64,000 bases of DNA from Cristatella mucedo. Lineage: Eukaryota > Bryozoa > Phylactolaemata > Cristatellidae. Within the stretch, counting starts at the first letter, position 1, and every line of letters begins with the position of its first letter. Shown in pieces: positions 11,130 to 24,007 of the stretch. The position numbers were made by a program, and so were the translations under genes. The stretch is from the NCBI GenBank assembly GCA_009760855.2, contig WPIO01000035.1, forward strand, positions 3,433,001-3,497,000, written 5' to 3'. The notes below the pieces were generated by a model that worked only from the letters and a program-made list of their open reading frames with translations, searched no databases and was not told the DNA's origin.

Positions 11130-12040
11130 AAAGTAACTGCTGTTCATAGGACATTATAAGCAAATGACTCGACTAGTAGGCCTTGCTCTTCGAATAGGCG
11201 ATGCTGTTGTGCGACCATCAACGTGTGCTAAGTAGTTAAATGTCGTCTTTGATAGCTACCTAAATTTTGGAAACTTTGTTGTGAAGAGGGCTTTCACAGC
11301 TATAATAACCACGCGCTCAATCCCTATCTACTATTAGGCACTGTATTTTATGGTGGACTGCCAATAATTTAACTAGCTCCTTAGTTCCATCTCGGCTAGA
11401 TTATTGGAATTTGCTTGGCTAGGCTACAGTAAAAGCCACTAGGCCGCTACAGCCATGGATAAATATGGCTGCTAGCCTGACATACAAGTCCCAGAGATTT
11501 AACCATGAATAATCTTTGCTGAAGCACCAGGGATGACTTCCTGTTTATCAACTAATAAAGTTTAGTATTCTTACACTGACAAGGCCCGCCATGGCTTTGT
11601 TCCTTCATACTTAGCTGCACTGCTAGTTTGAGCTGCAGCGGTTTCAGCCTCCTCGTGCCTTCAGTCAAGAATGGACAATAGCTTAGCTGCTCCATTTCCC
11701 GTTTGAAGGCCGTTGGTGGCAGAAGATTTTGTTCTGTATATTCTTGACTACGGAGCTCACTACAAGTCTTACGCAACGACAATTACTCTCCAGCTTCCAA
11801 CTGTGGCACATCGAATCCAGCCGTCCTGAGCTGCTAATTCTACTTTATCTGATCTCCTGACTTAGCTCTGCTTCTCACTTTCTCTTTTTTGTGTGAGAAG
11901 TAGTCTTTTGGCTACAGGATTCCTACCGAAAGCCGCCTATGCTGTGTCTGGGTTAACTCGCTTGCGTAACACTCACGTAGTCTTTTCGGTTTGTTGAGTT
12001 GCAGACGGAGATACATACATCCATACGTACAAGAAAATGC
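11130..12040 (+). mobile_element. LINE-B 3' half, plus strand
   Basis: It matches the LINE-B copies at 59.2-60.2 and 62.1-63.2 kb in order: GCTCTTCGAATAGGCGATGC-TGTTGTGCGACCATCA, AATTTAACTAGCTCCTTAG, CTTACACTGACAAGGC, TTCAGCCTCCTCGTGCC, and the 3' end with CCGAAAGCCGCC and GACGGAGATACATAC. The end runs into a short CATA-type tail (ACATACATCCATACGTAC). Coding content is decayed by stops. Confidence 0.8.
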
Positions 12041-12709
12041 AACATCACAAGCAAACCAACTAATTAGCCCGGGTGGTAAGGGTTTTCTCCATTCCTTTTA
12101 AATTTTTGCTGTGCTCATATTGGACCGTGGCGCATTTTTTTAACGCATGTCGCGACCACACTTTTACGGTCCGTTGGGTAAAGCCCGGTGCTTTCAACGT
12201 CAGGCATTGTTAGTAAACGGGATGAACTGGCTGACATTCCATGAAGGAATTGGCATTGGCGTCGCGCACGCTAGCAGCAGGTACTTCAAAGCACTCGCCC
12301 GTCATTATTTACCCGCGAAGCACCAGTATCTAGCAGGCCTTGGATCGTTGCGTTGCCTAGCTGCTGAGCTGAGGTCTCGGTGCAGTTTTGTAACTGAGAA
12401 CAGCGTCTGTGGACGCAATGCCGTATTGGCATGTCTATCACACTGCCACGCCGCGTTATGTACTCGCGAATCAATGCTAGATGAAGTAGCGGTACATGCA
12501 ATTTGAACAGATCTGACTTCCATACCCCAGCAAACAAAGCGCCACTTGTGCAAAGAGCCAGGCCAGTTTCTGCGATGGGCTTAGTCCCCATAGCAGGCTG
12601 TTCAATCTAGTCACCAGTGTCTGATCTTATTTACAATACGTAAACACGTTTTGAGATCATGTTTATATTCACGATACATAAATTCTTTTTGAGATATTTG
12701 TCCTTTTTA

Positions 12710-12740
<31 letters not shown>

Positions 12741-13065
12741 TATACCTTATTCATTAAGCCCTAAAATCTAAACCCTAAATCCAAAAACTCGGCCCCCAAA
12801 AAGTACAGCTAAAAACCTAGCTACTAAACCACTAAACCAACACACCTAAGACTTAAGCTAAACAGAGAGCTCAACAAGGTGCTTGTAATTATACTCTTAA
12901 TCCCGCTTGCAGCCAAGCCAGCAGCAAACAACCAGCAAATGGCCACCCTGTTACAGCTGCCACGTTGGGTGACTCTAGGTGGACTCATTACATGCTAATT
13001 ATAAACTTTGGGAAGTCGGGCCTCAGACCGCAGCATATTTTACCGCGTAATTTAAAGAGTTACGA
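12041..13065. other. Stretch with unassigned ORFs and a (TA)n tract
   Basis: The 12,120-12,600 part is more GC-rich than its surroundings and holds open frames on both strands (plus 12,147-12,506, 119 codons; minus 12,286-12,591). Neither has a recognisable domain, signal peptide or matched splice sites. A (TA)n tract with an imperfect right end lies at about 12,708-12,745. CTAAACCCTAAATCC-like strings at 12,760-12,785 resemble telomere-type repeats by chance only. Confidence 0.4.
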
Positions 13066-13070
13066 GGTGA

Positions 13071-13265
13071 TTAAGGGCCGAATACATTTCGCCCCGAGTA
13101 CTTCACTGAGGTGATACCTAACCTCGTAACGCAATGTATTACTGCGATAGTGATAACAGGGCGAGAAAAGATTGCATCAAGAACAATTGGCTGGTCAATT
13201 GTGTCGAATGCTGCTAACTGACGCAGGAGAACCAGCATAGAGGCCCTAACCAGATCTGAATTATT
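13071..13265 (-). mobile_element. LINE-A fragment around reverse transcriptase motif A, minus strand
   Basis: The minus strand reads SDLVRASMLVLLRQLAAFDTIDQPIVLDAIFSRP, a decayed version of GRVSLLVLLDLSAAFDTIDHKVLLERLLS in the best copy. The first catalytic aspartate (LLD) is replaced by arginine here, so the copy is dead. The rest of the frame to 13,394 overlaps a SINE-1 head. Confidence 0.75.
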
Positions 13266-13369
13266 CTGGGGGTCAAAATAAAACCGAAACACAGCAGCAT
13301 CCTCAAAGCTGATAACTGGTTGCTCCAAATCTTGACTGGTTTTCGCTGGGAAAAGATTCAGAAACTTCA

Positions 13370-13460
13370 CACGTGCCTCGGAGCTCGAGCCCACGACCTC
13401 AGCCAGACCTTGGCCGGAGCGAGCACCTTAACCGATAGACCAAAACAGCTCGACATAAGA
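13370..13460 (-). mobile_element. SINE-1 tRNA-like head, minus strand
   Basis: On the minus strand: GAGCTGTTTTGGTCTATCGG-TTAAGGTGCTCGC (A-box-like), then TCGTGGGCTCGAGCTCCGAG (B-box-like) and CACGTGTGAAG. This is the same head as at 42.3, 48.1 and 57.5 kb. The usual tail is not recognisable after it. Confidence 0.7.
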
Positions 13461-13578
13461 CTAGTTCACGTGTCTTGAATAAGAATGTCGGTGGGGATTA
13501 GACGAAATTGGCTTAGATTTTAAATTTCTATATTACGGTTTTTAATGAATGGCCGGAAAACAGCTGTTTACAACAGAG

Positions 13579-14115
<537 letters not shown>

Positions 14116-16780
14116 GAGAAACTTCACTTGTAACCAAGGACTTATTTAAAATATTTGTTATAGTGTGCAAAAGCAGGTCTATGCACTTATAAGAAGACCT
14201 GTTGGGACGAAATATGCATTGGAAATGTCATTCCCTAGCACCCAAAGGATACATTTAGCGAGGAGCTCAATCGAAGCTGAATTAGGTGAAGTGAGAGAAA
14301 ATAATCGGGTTATTTGGGGCTGCTGTCAGGCTGCCAGCGCAGTGAGATTATTTCCTAAATTAATTACACATAGTTTGGAGAAACGCCATGCTAAAACACT
14401 ACTTAAAATACCGGACAGCCTGTTCGCCCGTGAGAGATACAGACAATCGATGGTAAAAATCACCAAATTGAGGTTATTAATCGTTTACTTTGGTAGTTTT
14501 CTCTTCAGGTTGACCTTAGCATTCACAAGAATGGATTAATACCATTCATAGTAATCATCTAACACCAAGCGGTTGAAGGTGAGTCCCGACGTTTCGGTTT
14601 CCATCTCAAGTGACAGTTTAGCATTCCTTGCTTTCTATATGTTAGCCACCAAGCAAATGGTGTCCCGGCGGAAATCGACGAAACAATAGTCAGAGGAACA
14701 AACTCATAAAGGACCTGGGCTTGCTGTGAGCCGCGGCTGCATTAATGTCAAGGGATTTAATGTCAAAAGAGAAATGGTTTCGAGCAAGAATGAAATCGGC
14801 ATATGATTAGATGTGCCATAAAGGAGTGCTGGTAGAGGTTGATCGAGTGGCTTCACAAAAAGACCTCAAGCAATGTGGGAATATGGAAGCCAATAGGCTG
14901 CTTAATGGGAAACCACTGCCGGTCGATGACCATTGGTGTAATGTGGCAGTTGTATCCTTTATAACAAGGATAAGACTACTTGCAAACATATTCACCAGTT
15001 TTAAGCCTCTCGCCACACAGGTTGGATGAGATACAAGCATTTCTCTTTAGGCAATGTGAGACGGCCGATAGGATGTCCTCACGATGCTTAAGCCATATCG
15101 ACTGATGCAAATCCCACAGAGGACACGTCTTGATCTGTGTGCACGCTTCTGGCGAAAGTGAGCATTGAAATCAAGACTCCAGCGGTTATTAGGGCCACCC
15201 CTGGCTATGCGGATGCAGATGAGGTTCTAGGCTTGGTGTTGTTGTTAATGGTCAGCATTGCTTTGCCATTGACGAGCCGGATCGATTCTCAGGTGGAGGC
15301 ACTACTCGCTCGAGCCAGTTTGAAACCTCGCTGAGAAAATTAGCAGCCGACCGGGGTTCTGACGGTTTTTAGAGGCGTTGCTACCTGACGATTGTGCTTG
15401 TGGCCACACGGCAGAAGCGAGCGTGAAATGGCTGCTGCTGAAACCTCAATTGTAATCCAAAGCAGAACCGCGTAAGTCCTATTCGCTATTTTTACGATCT
15501 GGTTGCTGCTATTTTTCGGGAAACTGCTGCAGTTGACGGCAGCAGGAAGAAGGGTGGTCTGCTTAATGAAACGGTGGTCTCTGAGACCGTTAGGGTCTTC
15601 ACTGTTGCCTCTGCAGACCAACCGGAAGCTATGGTATGGTAACCTTTCAGATCCATCACTACTTATTGCCCTTTCAAATTGTAACCACCCACCTGAAGCC
15701 TTGCTTGACAGATGATCTACCGTGTCAAAGCTGTGAGATATCAAGCTGACAGTTTGGTAAACTGATATAATTGTACTAAGCGGACGTCACCGATGATCAG
15801 CTGATGAAATGTCAAAGACTGCAGTCATTTCAGGCGCTGGTCCCTAAGCCCAATCCTGCCGACTGCCGTTTGAGGTCCCAGGTGCACCAGGTACGTACGG
15901 GACACACTTTTTCCCGATATTCCATTCTTACATACATGTTTGATAAGCAGATGGCATACGGTGATGCCCCGACGAGCTTGCTTTCCATTCTCAGTATACT
16001 TTACTCTGGGCTTCGGGAAGTTGGAATAGATTCACATGTCTGATTTAAAGTTCCCGTGAAGCTTCATTATGCGAATCGCAAAAAGTCGTGCCTCCTGACC
16101 CAAAGACGCAGTAGGATTGAGGACGTCGTCAGAATCGCCACAAAATTTATCGACTTACTGCTCCGTGTGCAGAAAGCTGAGACTTTTTCGCATTCATGCC
16201 ACAGCTTAATTTCGTACACTGCAGTTTTCAGTTAAGCTCCATTGCACTAGGCACATATGGCTTTAGGAAATGCCATGCAAGCCTTGATCTAGATAGGCGA
16301 GAAAATCAGTGACATTTTGCATGCGCATGACTGAGCGGGCGATTTGATCGTAGGCGGTCGGCTGAACCCCAATGTCCTGCTGAGGGCTCTAGCTGGGAGC
16401 CTGGGAGCTGACAGGTGATTGCCGGCGATTGCTCTGTGGTGATTGCTTGCGATGGCGCCATTATAGGGTTACCCATTGGGTTTCCAGGAATATTTGAATA
16501 AAGACGTCCGTCACATCCATATTAGCAAGAGTATTCGGATTGCAGAACATTCTTTCCTATTACGACTTGCAAAGTTTGAGAATAATGAATAGGGATGTGG
16601 TTCCTTACGTCAAGAGGGAGGGAGTGCTTAGGATATGGCGTTAGTGATGCAGTTATCGGCTCTTCAGCATAGCTGGCAGTTGTATAGCTCCTAAAGCGTC
16701 ACGTCAGAAAATTAATTTCTAAAGCTATACCTTAGCAATAATAGTATCTTAAGGAGAGTTTGGCTCAGACAACTTAATTA
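14116..16780. other. Unclassified stretch, no gene seen
   Basis: Open frames up to 134 codons occur (15,340-15,744 minus; 14,165-14,539 plus) without recognisable domains or splice context. Regions 14.65-15.35 and 15.8-16.2 kb look like they may be decayed repeats of other families, but no motif could be named. An (ATT)n run at 16,783-16,797 belongs to the next LINE tail. Confidence 0.35.
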
Positions 16781-16782
16781 GA

Positions 16783-17480
16783 TTATTATTATTAATATAC
16801 ATTTCTGTATCGTCCTCAGGGAACACAATATATTTCTAGGCAAATTTCATAATCTTTAAATGATGCATATCAATACGGGTAGTGGTAAAATGCACCGGCT
16901 CAGAAAAGATAAACACACAAGAGATATTACACAAAGACACAGAAAACACTAAGGAATAGGTGCGTTTTCAGCTTCGCTTTAAATGTCGTAAAGCCAGGGG
17001 ATGACCTGCCGTCATTCGGGAGACAGCTTCGTCTAGAATTACTGTCTCTATGGGATTTGAGCTTATAATAATGTATAACTTAACGACTTGAGTCCGAAAA
17101 GCAATTAGTACGATGCCTAGTCTTACCGAGGAGTAGCTCTGATAAGTAGACTGAAGCAAGGGCATAAAATGGACCGATAAGGAAGTGACAGCATCGTGAA
17201 GTCGAACCACTGCATCATAGAGAGCTCATGCAGGTCGCCAAATGGTGGCATAATAGGATTATTGCAAACATGACGACGAACTTAGAATAGCTGCAGAGTT
17301 TAGTATTCAACGGAGGCTCTTTTTTAGCGCAGGTTGGTAGACTTGCAAGTAGTGAGGAATAATCAAGATGAGATGTCATAAATGATTGGTCCAACTTGGA
17401 TGTGGCTTCGTAATCTAAGCAGGCCCGAATTTGAGCAACGGTGCCTTCCTTAAAGCAGACATACTTAACTGCGGAGATGA
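16783..17480 (-). mobile_element. LINE-A-related 3' half, minus strand
   Basis: The minus strand reads GFTTFKAKLKTHLFLSVFC at the end of a decayed C-terminal domain (ASVYLSELLLGKTRHRTN upstream). It is followed by a 3' end with TTTGCCTAGAAATATATTG-TGTTCCCTGAGGACGATA and an AATAATAATAATC tail. The layout is that of LINE-A, but the divergence suggests an older subfamily. Confidence 0.7.
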
Positions 17481-18094
17481 CATTATTGTGTGGTAAATGT
17501 TTACTGTGGAAAAGGGTTATTAGATTTCATGCAGTTTCTATAGGCTATTTACTTTCAAAACCTATATGAGATTATTTTTTTCGACTCTCTATTCATAGTA
17601 GGACAATCGTTCAATCGTAATTTTGCTTAATAGTCCTTCAATTTGAGAAATTGTTCGTTCAATTAAGTAAAATATTTTAGCAATACATACAGCACTTAGT
17701 TTGAAATATTTTAATTCGCTAGAAGGTGGAAATAAAAAAATAGGTGCCGAAGTGTGCCATGTGCATGAAATGCAAGCCTATATTGTGTTACATGATTAAG
17801 TATGAAATAATATTTACTGGAATAGCATTCAATGTGAAAAAGGGGAGCGAGCACACAGCCTAGGATGCCCAGCATTTGTAAGCTCATTTAAAAATCTCTC
17901 GCTTTTACATTGATGTTGCGGGTATCTTCCTCGGCGATACTACTTGACACAATTGCAATATAATGCCGGTTAAGAATCATCAAGACAAAGGGCACTCTAA
18001 ATGGATTTGGTGATCAAAACTATAACAGATCGCTCTCAAAAAGGTCCATATCGGTAACTTTGAGCCTTCTATTCGACATGGCTAGTGCCTAATG
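17481..18094. other. Stretch with no gene seen
   Basis: AT-rich unique sequence with no open frame of note and no repeat recognised. Confidence 0.5.
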
Positions 18095-18480
18095 CAAGAT
18101 AATGTATCTTTATATGTAATTCAACAAAGCCACCAGGACCAAGTGGGTGATAGGCAGCACAGTTTTTTGTCGATCACTTAAAGCATAAGTGACTTTCAGT
18201 TCCGCATACATTAGCCAGCAGACTTAATCTCATGCAACCGAGAGAAATTTATAAAGTTTCTGAATTAGAACGGCAGTTGAGTAATTAAATAGAAAGAAAA
18301 TAGAAGCTCAATACAGCTACACATAATGTACCACAGTTGGCAGCTGAAGAAAAAGTGTAGTTTCCTGAGAATCGTCGGAGCGAGTTCTGTACTCTCCGAC
18401 CTGCTGAGCAAAAGATTTTGTCGCCAACACTTTTCCAGCGTTGGTAAATAATAGCTAAGACTTATTTTAAAACTTAGATG
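18095..18480 (-). mobile_element. LINE-B 3' end, minus strand (first of two in tandem)
   Basis: Plus-strand text AATGTATCTTTATATG-TAATTCAACAAAGCCACCAGGACCAAGTGGGTG is the reverse complement of the LINE-B end. Further along, GAGTTCTGTACTCTCCGACC-TGCTGAGCAAAAGATTTTGTCGCC matches the LINE-B copy at 24.3 kb. It is followed after about 60 bp by another LINE-B 3' end in the same orientation. Confidence 0.75.
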
Positions 18481-18540
18481 ATTTAAGCGCAAGAAGTGGC
18501 CGAACCCGGTAAAGTATTCCATTTCTGTAACTCCATATAT

Positions 18541-19260
18541 CGTCAAGGAATCTATGGGTGTTACAGAGAATAGTTTACTATATAGCCCGCTGAAAGCCTT
18601 AGCTGCATTCGGTAAGTTTTATGTAGCCCACAGACTTCATTTCAAGCGACACAAGGGAAATAAGAAGGGTAGCTTAGTCGGGAGGGCAGTTAGTTTGGTG
18701 AGTAGCATGAAAGTAATAGTTCAAAGTTGCTGGAAATAATGTACAGTAGTCAGCAATAGGAAAGTAGATGTTGGTAAATGTGTATAGCTAGGTTGGAAAT
18801 TACCAAGCCATTAACCGGCTTTGTAGGTGGAGGAAGCATTGCTCCCCATCCGTCGATCGACTAGGAACTACAGCAGCTTCTCTAGCAAAGAGTTCACATG
18901 GATGAACCACGGGAACGTTTACTTCCCTGGCAGCCATATCCATCAGCAGCTGGAAAGGTTTTGTGGCTTTTCAGCAGGCCGCCGAAAAAAGACAGAACCA
19001 GAAAGGTTATAAGATTTTTAGAAAGCCACCCTGGTAAAAAGTCCCTAGTATTAGACTGTAATCGAATTTTACGGCTAGCTTTGGTAGTGGTCTTCCCCAC
19101 ACACCGTTCAAGCTTTAAGCAGTTATTAAATAAGGCACTTACATTCCGTGACGGTTTAGCGGGCGAAAAATGGCGTCACTGAGTTGAAAAGCAAAGTCTC
19201 CTAAATCTATTGAATGCTTGGGGTTACCTTTGAGTAGGAGTTCGGCTATATAAGTCTCCA
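18541..19260 (-). mobile_element. LINE-B 3' half, minus strand (second in tandem)
   Basis: It starts at the family 3' end (GTGGGTGTTAC-like, here CTATGGGTGTTACAGAG) and runs through the segments shared with 4.2-4.9 and 24.0-24.8 kb: GACTTCATTTCAAGCGACAC, GCAGCCATATCCATCAGCAGC, GAAAGCCACCCTGG. The coding region is destroyed by stops. Confidence 0.7.
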
Positions 19261-19559
19261 GTTTAAATAAATGCATTTAAACTATCATAAAACGTGTGTC
19301 AAAGTCAAGAATGAGGTTATCCTATGCTGCAGCAGATTCCAGTGGTTCAAATGGAAAAACGTTATTAGCAAGAGCATTAAAATAAAAGCGATATCGATCT
19401 TTGGGCTCTTCCCTATTAGATTTTTCTTGACGCTGAGTATGAAGAGGCGACAATAATGGACTTTGATTGATTACTTGTGGAACTGCCCAGCGGCTGGTAT
19501 ACTGGATTATATACGACCACTGCATGATATGGATTTAATATGACCGGAGAAGTAAAATT

Positions 19560-19815
19560 GAGAGCATGCCTAAACTTTTTCTGCCAGAGCGATTATTCTT
19601 GATTGTTCAAGTAAGATATCGGTATCAAGAAGGCTGTAATCAGGCCAATAATCAAGAACGCAATACCAGATCACTTGAGAAACTTACACCTAGTCTCCGT
19701 TTTACCATTCCTATCAAAGAAACTGAAACGAGTAGTAGCAGACCAAGTAAAGTCATACATTAAAGCTTCAAATCTTGTGCGTAAGTTACAGTCTGGTTTT
19801 AGATGTAATCACTTA
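19560..19815 (+). mobile_element. LINE-A fragment, N-terminal reverse transcriptase, plus strand
   Basis: Decayed coding text around ACTTACACCTAGTCTCCG-TTTTACCATTCCTATCAAAG and ACAGTCTGGTTTTAGATGT. It parallels LTNYHPVSLLPFLLKTLERVV and KFQSGFRANHST (residues about 113-160) of the best copy. Both ends are broken. Confidence 0.7.
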
Positions 19816-20754
19816 TTCAATATTTAATTACTAAAGTGTGGAACGTGAAAGAAGACGCCTATGCACCTGCTGAGGATACTTTACAACCTAAAGACTCTCC
19901 TACTGAAGTCTTCAGAGCAGCAGCATCCTCGCTCCTTTTGGCTGTGCACTGCATGTCTTCATCTTCATCATCAAAAAAGTTGCAATATTTTCACAGGTTA
20001 GAGGATTTTTGTAATAGCTGTTAGTGTGCAATTAAATATGCAATACAAATATCATGATCTTTGCAACGTCCAATGTGTCCTTTTTCTCTTTCTTTGTCTA
20101 ATGTATTATGTAAAACGTTATATTGGTTACCAAAGGGGTACCATTTCGTGTCCAGAGGGCTCTAATAACCTTAAATACCCTATTCAGATTGTCGTGGGCA
20201 TATTTTCTATGATATAACTACGTAAATATTCGATTGATAAATAAAGAATCCCACTTCGCAGAAAGTCTCCTACGGTGGTGGAGTCCGGAACTAATTAACC
20301 ATAATAAACGAGGGACGACTACAATATGAATTAAAATATATTTTATATAAAAAAGAGCCTTTGAACAAAATTGTATTTTCTGTTGCAACGAAACTTTCGT
20401 TCAACTAGAGGATGGGGCCACATTGATCCCTATGGCTTCCTGCTTCCACTTCCACCATCAATTCGTTCACTCAATCAAAATTACAAAGCGGGACCATATA
20501 TTCACATGAAACCAGGAGTCATCAAATCACTTAGCCATAAAAACAAGGCAGATGGCCTAATCAACGAAATAGCCCAAACTAGGTCGACACTAGAAAGGAA
20601 TAGCCACAAGAGTATCAATAGCAGATTCACCAAGGTTCCTGCAGATAGTCAATTTAGAAGGCTTGGTTGCATAAGCAGATCGTGTCGGGTTTCCGAGATG
20701 TCCAGGCGAGAACACCGATGCCTAGTATCTATTACCCGTAAGAGCTTGTGTAAA
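19816..20754. other. Stretch with no gene seen
   Basis: The frame opening at 20,371 runs 138 codons before entering the CA repeat. It has no recognisable domain and ends across a retroposon tail, so it is not called as a gene. Confidence 0.4.
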
Positions 20755-20787
20755 CTGTCTAGAAAGAGATTAAGTTCTGAGAGGGAT
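20755..20787 (+). mobile_element. LINE-A/SINE-1 3' tail remnant, plus strand
   Basis: TCTAGAAAGAGATTAAGTTC followed by TGAGAGGG is the end shared by LINE-A and, in its second half, SINE-1. It leads straight into the CA repeat. The retroposon body upstream is too decayed to assign. Confidence 0.65.
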
Positions 20788-20955
20788 AGACACACGCACA
20801 CACACACATGCACACACACACATACACACACGCACATGCACACACACAAACACACACACAGAGGCACACGCACACAGTGGCACACGCACACAAACAGAAA
20901 AACACACACGTACACAAATACACACAGGTACGCCCACACGCTCACATGCACGCAT

Positions 20956-21051
<96 letters not shown>

Positions 21052-21098
21052 GCATGCATATAGATTTATAATTATGTATGTACACATACACAAACACA

Positions 21099-21185
<87 letters not shown>
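20788..21185. repeat. (CA)n/(TA)n compound microsatellite
   Basis: About 400 bp of interrupted CA repeats, a pure (CA) core, a (TA) run, a short spacer at about 21,053-21,100, a second (CA) core and a second (TA) run. Histidine/threonine and cysteine/valine frames across it are artefacts. Confidence 0.97.
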
Positions 21186-21325
21186 GTAATGTATCTCCGT
21201 CAGTAACTCCACAAAGTCATTAAGACCATGTGGGTGTTACGCAGGAGAGTTTTGTATAGCGCACTCACAGCCTAAGCGGCTTTTGGTACGCATATATATA
21301 TATATATAAATATATATATTCACAT
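21186..21325 (-). mobile_element. LINE-B 3' end stub with (TA)n edge, minus strand
   Basis: AATGTATCTCCGTCAGTAAC-TCCACAAAGTC then ACCATGTGGGTGTTACGCAG and CCTAAGCGGCTTTTGGTACG is the reverse complement of the last 110 bp of LINE-B. A short (TA) run at 21,290-21,325 cuts it off on the 5' side. Confidence 0.85.
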
Positions 21326-24007
21326 ACGCATTTACATATGCATATACACATATTCTGCACGTACGCATAACTGCATTTTTATCGTAATTTTAATTATTTA
21401 AGTGAAGTAATTTTTGCTTTCCATACACAGGATGCCTTTTCCTTAAGTGAGGCAGTAAATTCACTAAAATTTTAAAGTCACTAAATTAAAAAATCAGCTA
21501 TTTTACTTTTTTTTCTAATCTCTCGCTCGCTGTTTTCAGTTTTGGTTATTCTTAAATTATCGCTGATCCTATTTGTTCTACCAGCTTTGTTTGCACGATC
21601 ATAAATGTATTCAATTATTTATAGTTAAAATAATGAAAAAAGTCCTGCTGAGTGAAAGTAAACACTTAGACGCATCAGCGTAGTTACTATAGGCGTTATC
21701 TGTTAGTGCTGGTTTATCGTATTTAAAGCTGTTGCTTATCAGTCCTGCCGTTGCTTAAGTAACCGTCAAAGAACCACCCTCAAAAAACCAAGCCTGCTTG
21801 TAGCCATTACCCCTCTTCATGAAAGAATACTCATGTGGGTGCTGTTAACAGCGAGAGTATTGAATATGCTTCCTAAAATCAATCAAGATTAATCTGATTA
21901 CCTTCCTGACCTGTCAAGAACACTCAGTGCACACTAAGGCGATCGGCACTGCCGGCTGTAATTGCTGGTTCTTAGTCTTTTATTGTGTGTCGGCACATGG
22001 CAGGGTACTAGCGAGTCAAGTGGTAATAAACAGGGCTGGAATTTCCGCACACAGGATACGACCAAGCATTCGAGCCCAAGCACCTGGTTGCACCTCTCTT
22101 GTATACTTCTCCAAGAATTAACTGGCAGTCCGGGGAAATGAACCGAAATCTTTTCCTACCACGGTGCAGAATGGCACAACCAAGAGGTAGACTATCGTGT
22201 GCTTCAGGTCTGCCCAAAGACATTAGACCGCAAAAAAGTGACAGGTAGAAGCATAAGGCAGGGTATTACGGAGCAGGTGTTGTGAATAGGTCTTTCAGAG
22301 AGAACTTTTACCATGCCTGTTCTTTTGCGGAAGAAATGCCAACAAGTCGTGCGTCCACCGATGCAGTTATGGATGGTCTAAAAGGAGCAACAGACCAAAG
22401 GCTGCTCTGAGCACCTGCGGTCAGAGCTGTGATATTACGCGATGAGCCACCATTTATAGCAGTTGATGGCTCACGGCACTTGCTGCCATGAAGAACAAGT
22501 TGCTGTTACAGATCTTGAGCAGAGTTGGTCGGATTATCGTCAATCGTCAGTTCAATCGTCTTTGCACCGGCAGATAGAACGTGTTGAATCACGGGAGGCT
22601 ATTATTTTCCATCTTTGGTCTGATAGCCTTGCCTCGCTGGAGGTAAGTTCTTAACGTCAATGGTCGGATTCTAGCCAATTACTGGATGTATCCACTTAAT
22701 TTCAACAGTATAACTGTCTTCACTTTCTCGCGGCTCTTTCTTAATATCAGAATAAAGTAAGAGACCTAAATTCCACCCAAAGCGAAGACGATTAAGCAAG
22801 CAAAGAAAATCTATTTATCATCACTAATTTCCTACAAGCAGGACCAGCAGCAGAGTCTTCTACTCGCAAGCACAGTACCACAAAGTGGACGCGAGCGCTA
22901 AGAAGTGGGATTGAAAATTAGTGCTATGATAATGAGGAGCTTGTTGTATTTATTTTTCATAACATGACATGTTTTTCACACAGTCTTAACTAGCGAGCCG
23001 CAAGTAATGTGCACTCTGTTTGCACTGACTGCACTGCAGAGAAGTTAGTATGTAGCTATTGTACTTACGCCACACCGGACTGCGATTTATTACTCGCCAT
23101 TGGAACTGAAACGAACAATGAGGCACTAATAGTAGTGAGGCGATTGAAATATTTTGAAAACCTCTCACCCCGCCCAATAGCCAGTTCCTTCAGTACCTGC
23201 TCAGATAGCACCTTTTACTTGGTCAAGTTTATCACCAGACCAGTGCTACTCACTTTCTTTCGAGGGCTCATGTCGCTGGTCTGTCGTATGACCCGGTAGA
23301 CACACTGCCTTGGGGGCTAGGCGTGAGCAGCATGCCGGACAGAAGTTTACTAAAATATGGCTGACGATGGTGACTTCTAGCGAGCAACAAGTAGCACTCT
23401 ACTGTGCAGAGCTTATCGCAGTCTGGATCTGTCACAGGCTACGGTAAGCTGCAACGCAATCTTAATATTGAGTATCAATCACCGCAGAAGCACCACTACT
23501 TCAGTGATGTAAAGGGATGGTCTCGTCACTTGCCTCGTAAATACTGATTTCTGCCAATTTTGAAGACTGCTTAAGCGATATTAAGCCACTCACCCAGGTC
23601 AAAGTCCCGACTTCGCCATTGTCGGTATAATAAATGTAGAATTAAGTCGACATAAATCTAAACTATGCTTTAAAGCACTCGACCTATTTCTCCCCTCCCC
23701 GAAAGGGCTCGGTGCTGGCATGTGTAAGTTGTTTACGTTGGCTGTATGTGCCCAGGCTTTCTGATCTATTCCGGTATCGGGCTATGGTTTCGTGCTTTTT
23801 AATAAATGTAAGAGTAGAACTAAACGGCTTACAAAACTTCAAGTCTTGCCTTCCTCTTGATTCAACCACTAGCAGACGCTCCTCATATAGTCATTAAGGG
23901 GAAGATCGCTGCCGTCATGGCGCTCATTTTGTCTTGCTACACTAGCACCAATAAGCGAACCGATAGGACACAGTGCTCATTTGAATCGAAAGGCACTCAA
24001 ATAAGTA
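21326..24007. other. Unclassified stretch, no gene seen
   Basis: Mostly unique sequence. Short frames such as plus 23,009-23,299 (96 codons, with a CTDCTAEKLVCSYC string) have no matched splice sites or known domain. No RNA gene seen. Confidence 0.4.

Noticed and set aside
12147-12506. 119-codon plus-strand frame in a slightly GC-rich patch
   Set aside because: Opposite-strand frames of similar length exist at the same place; no recognisable domain or splice context.
12755-12790. Telomere-like CCCTAAA strings
   Set aside because: Only two or three imperfect units in AT-rich sequence.
20371-21063. 230-codon plus-strand frame
   Set aside because: The second half is CA repeat and the first half ends over a retroposon tail, with no domain recognised.
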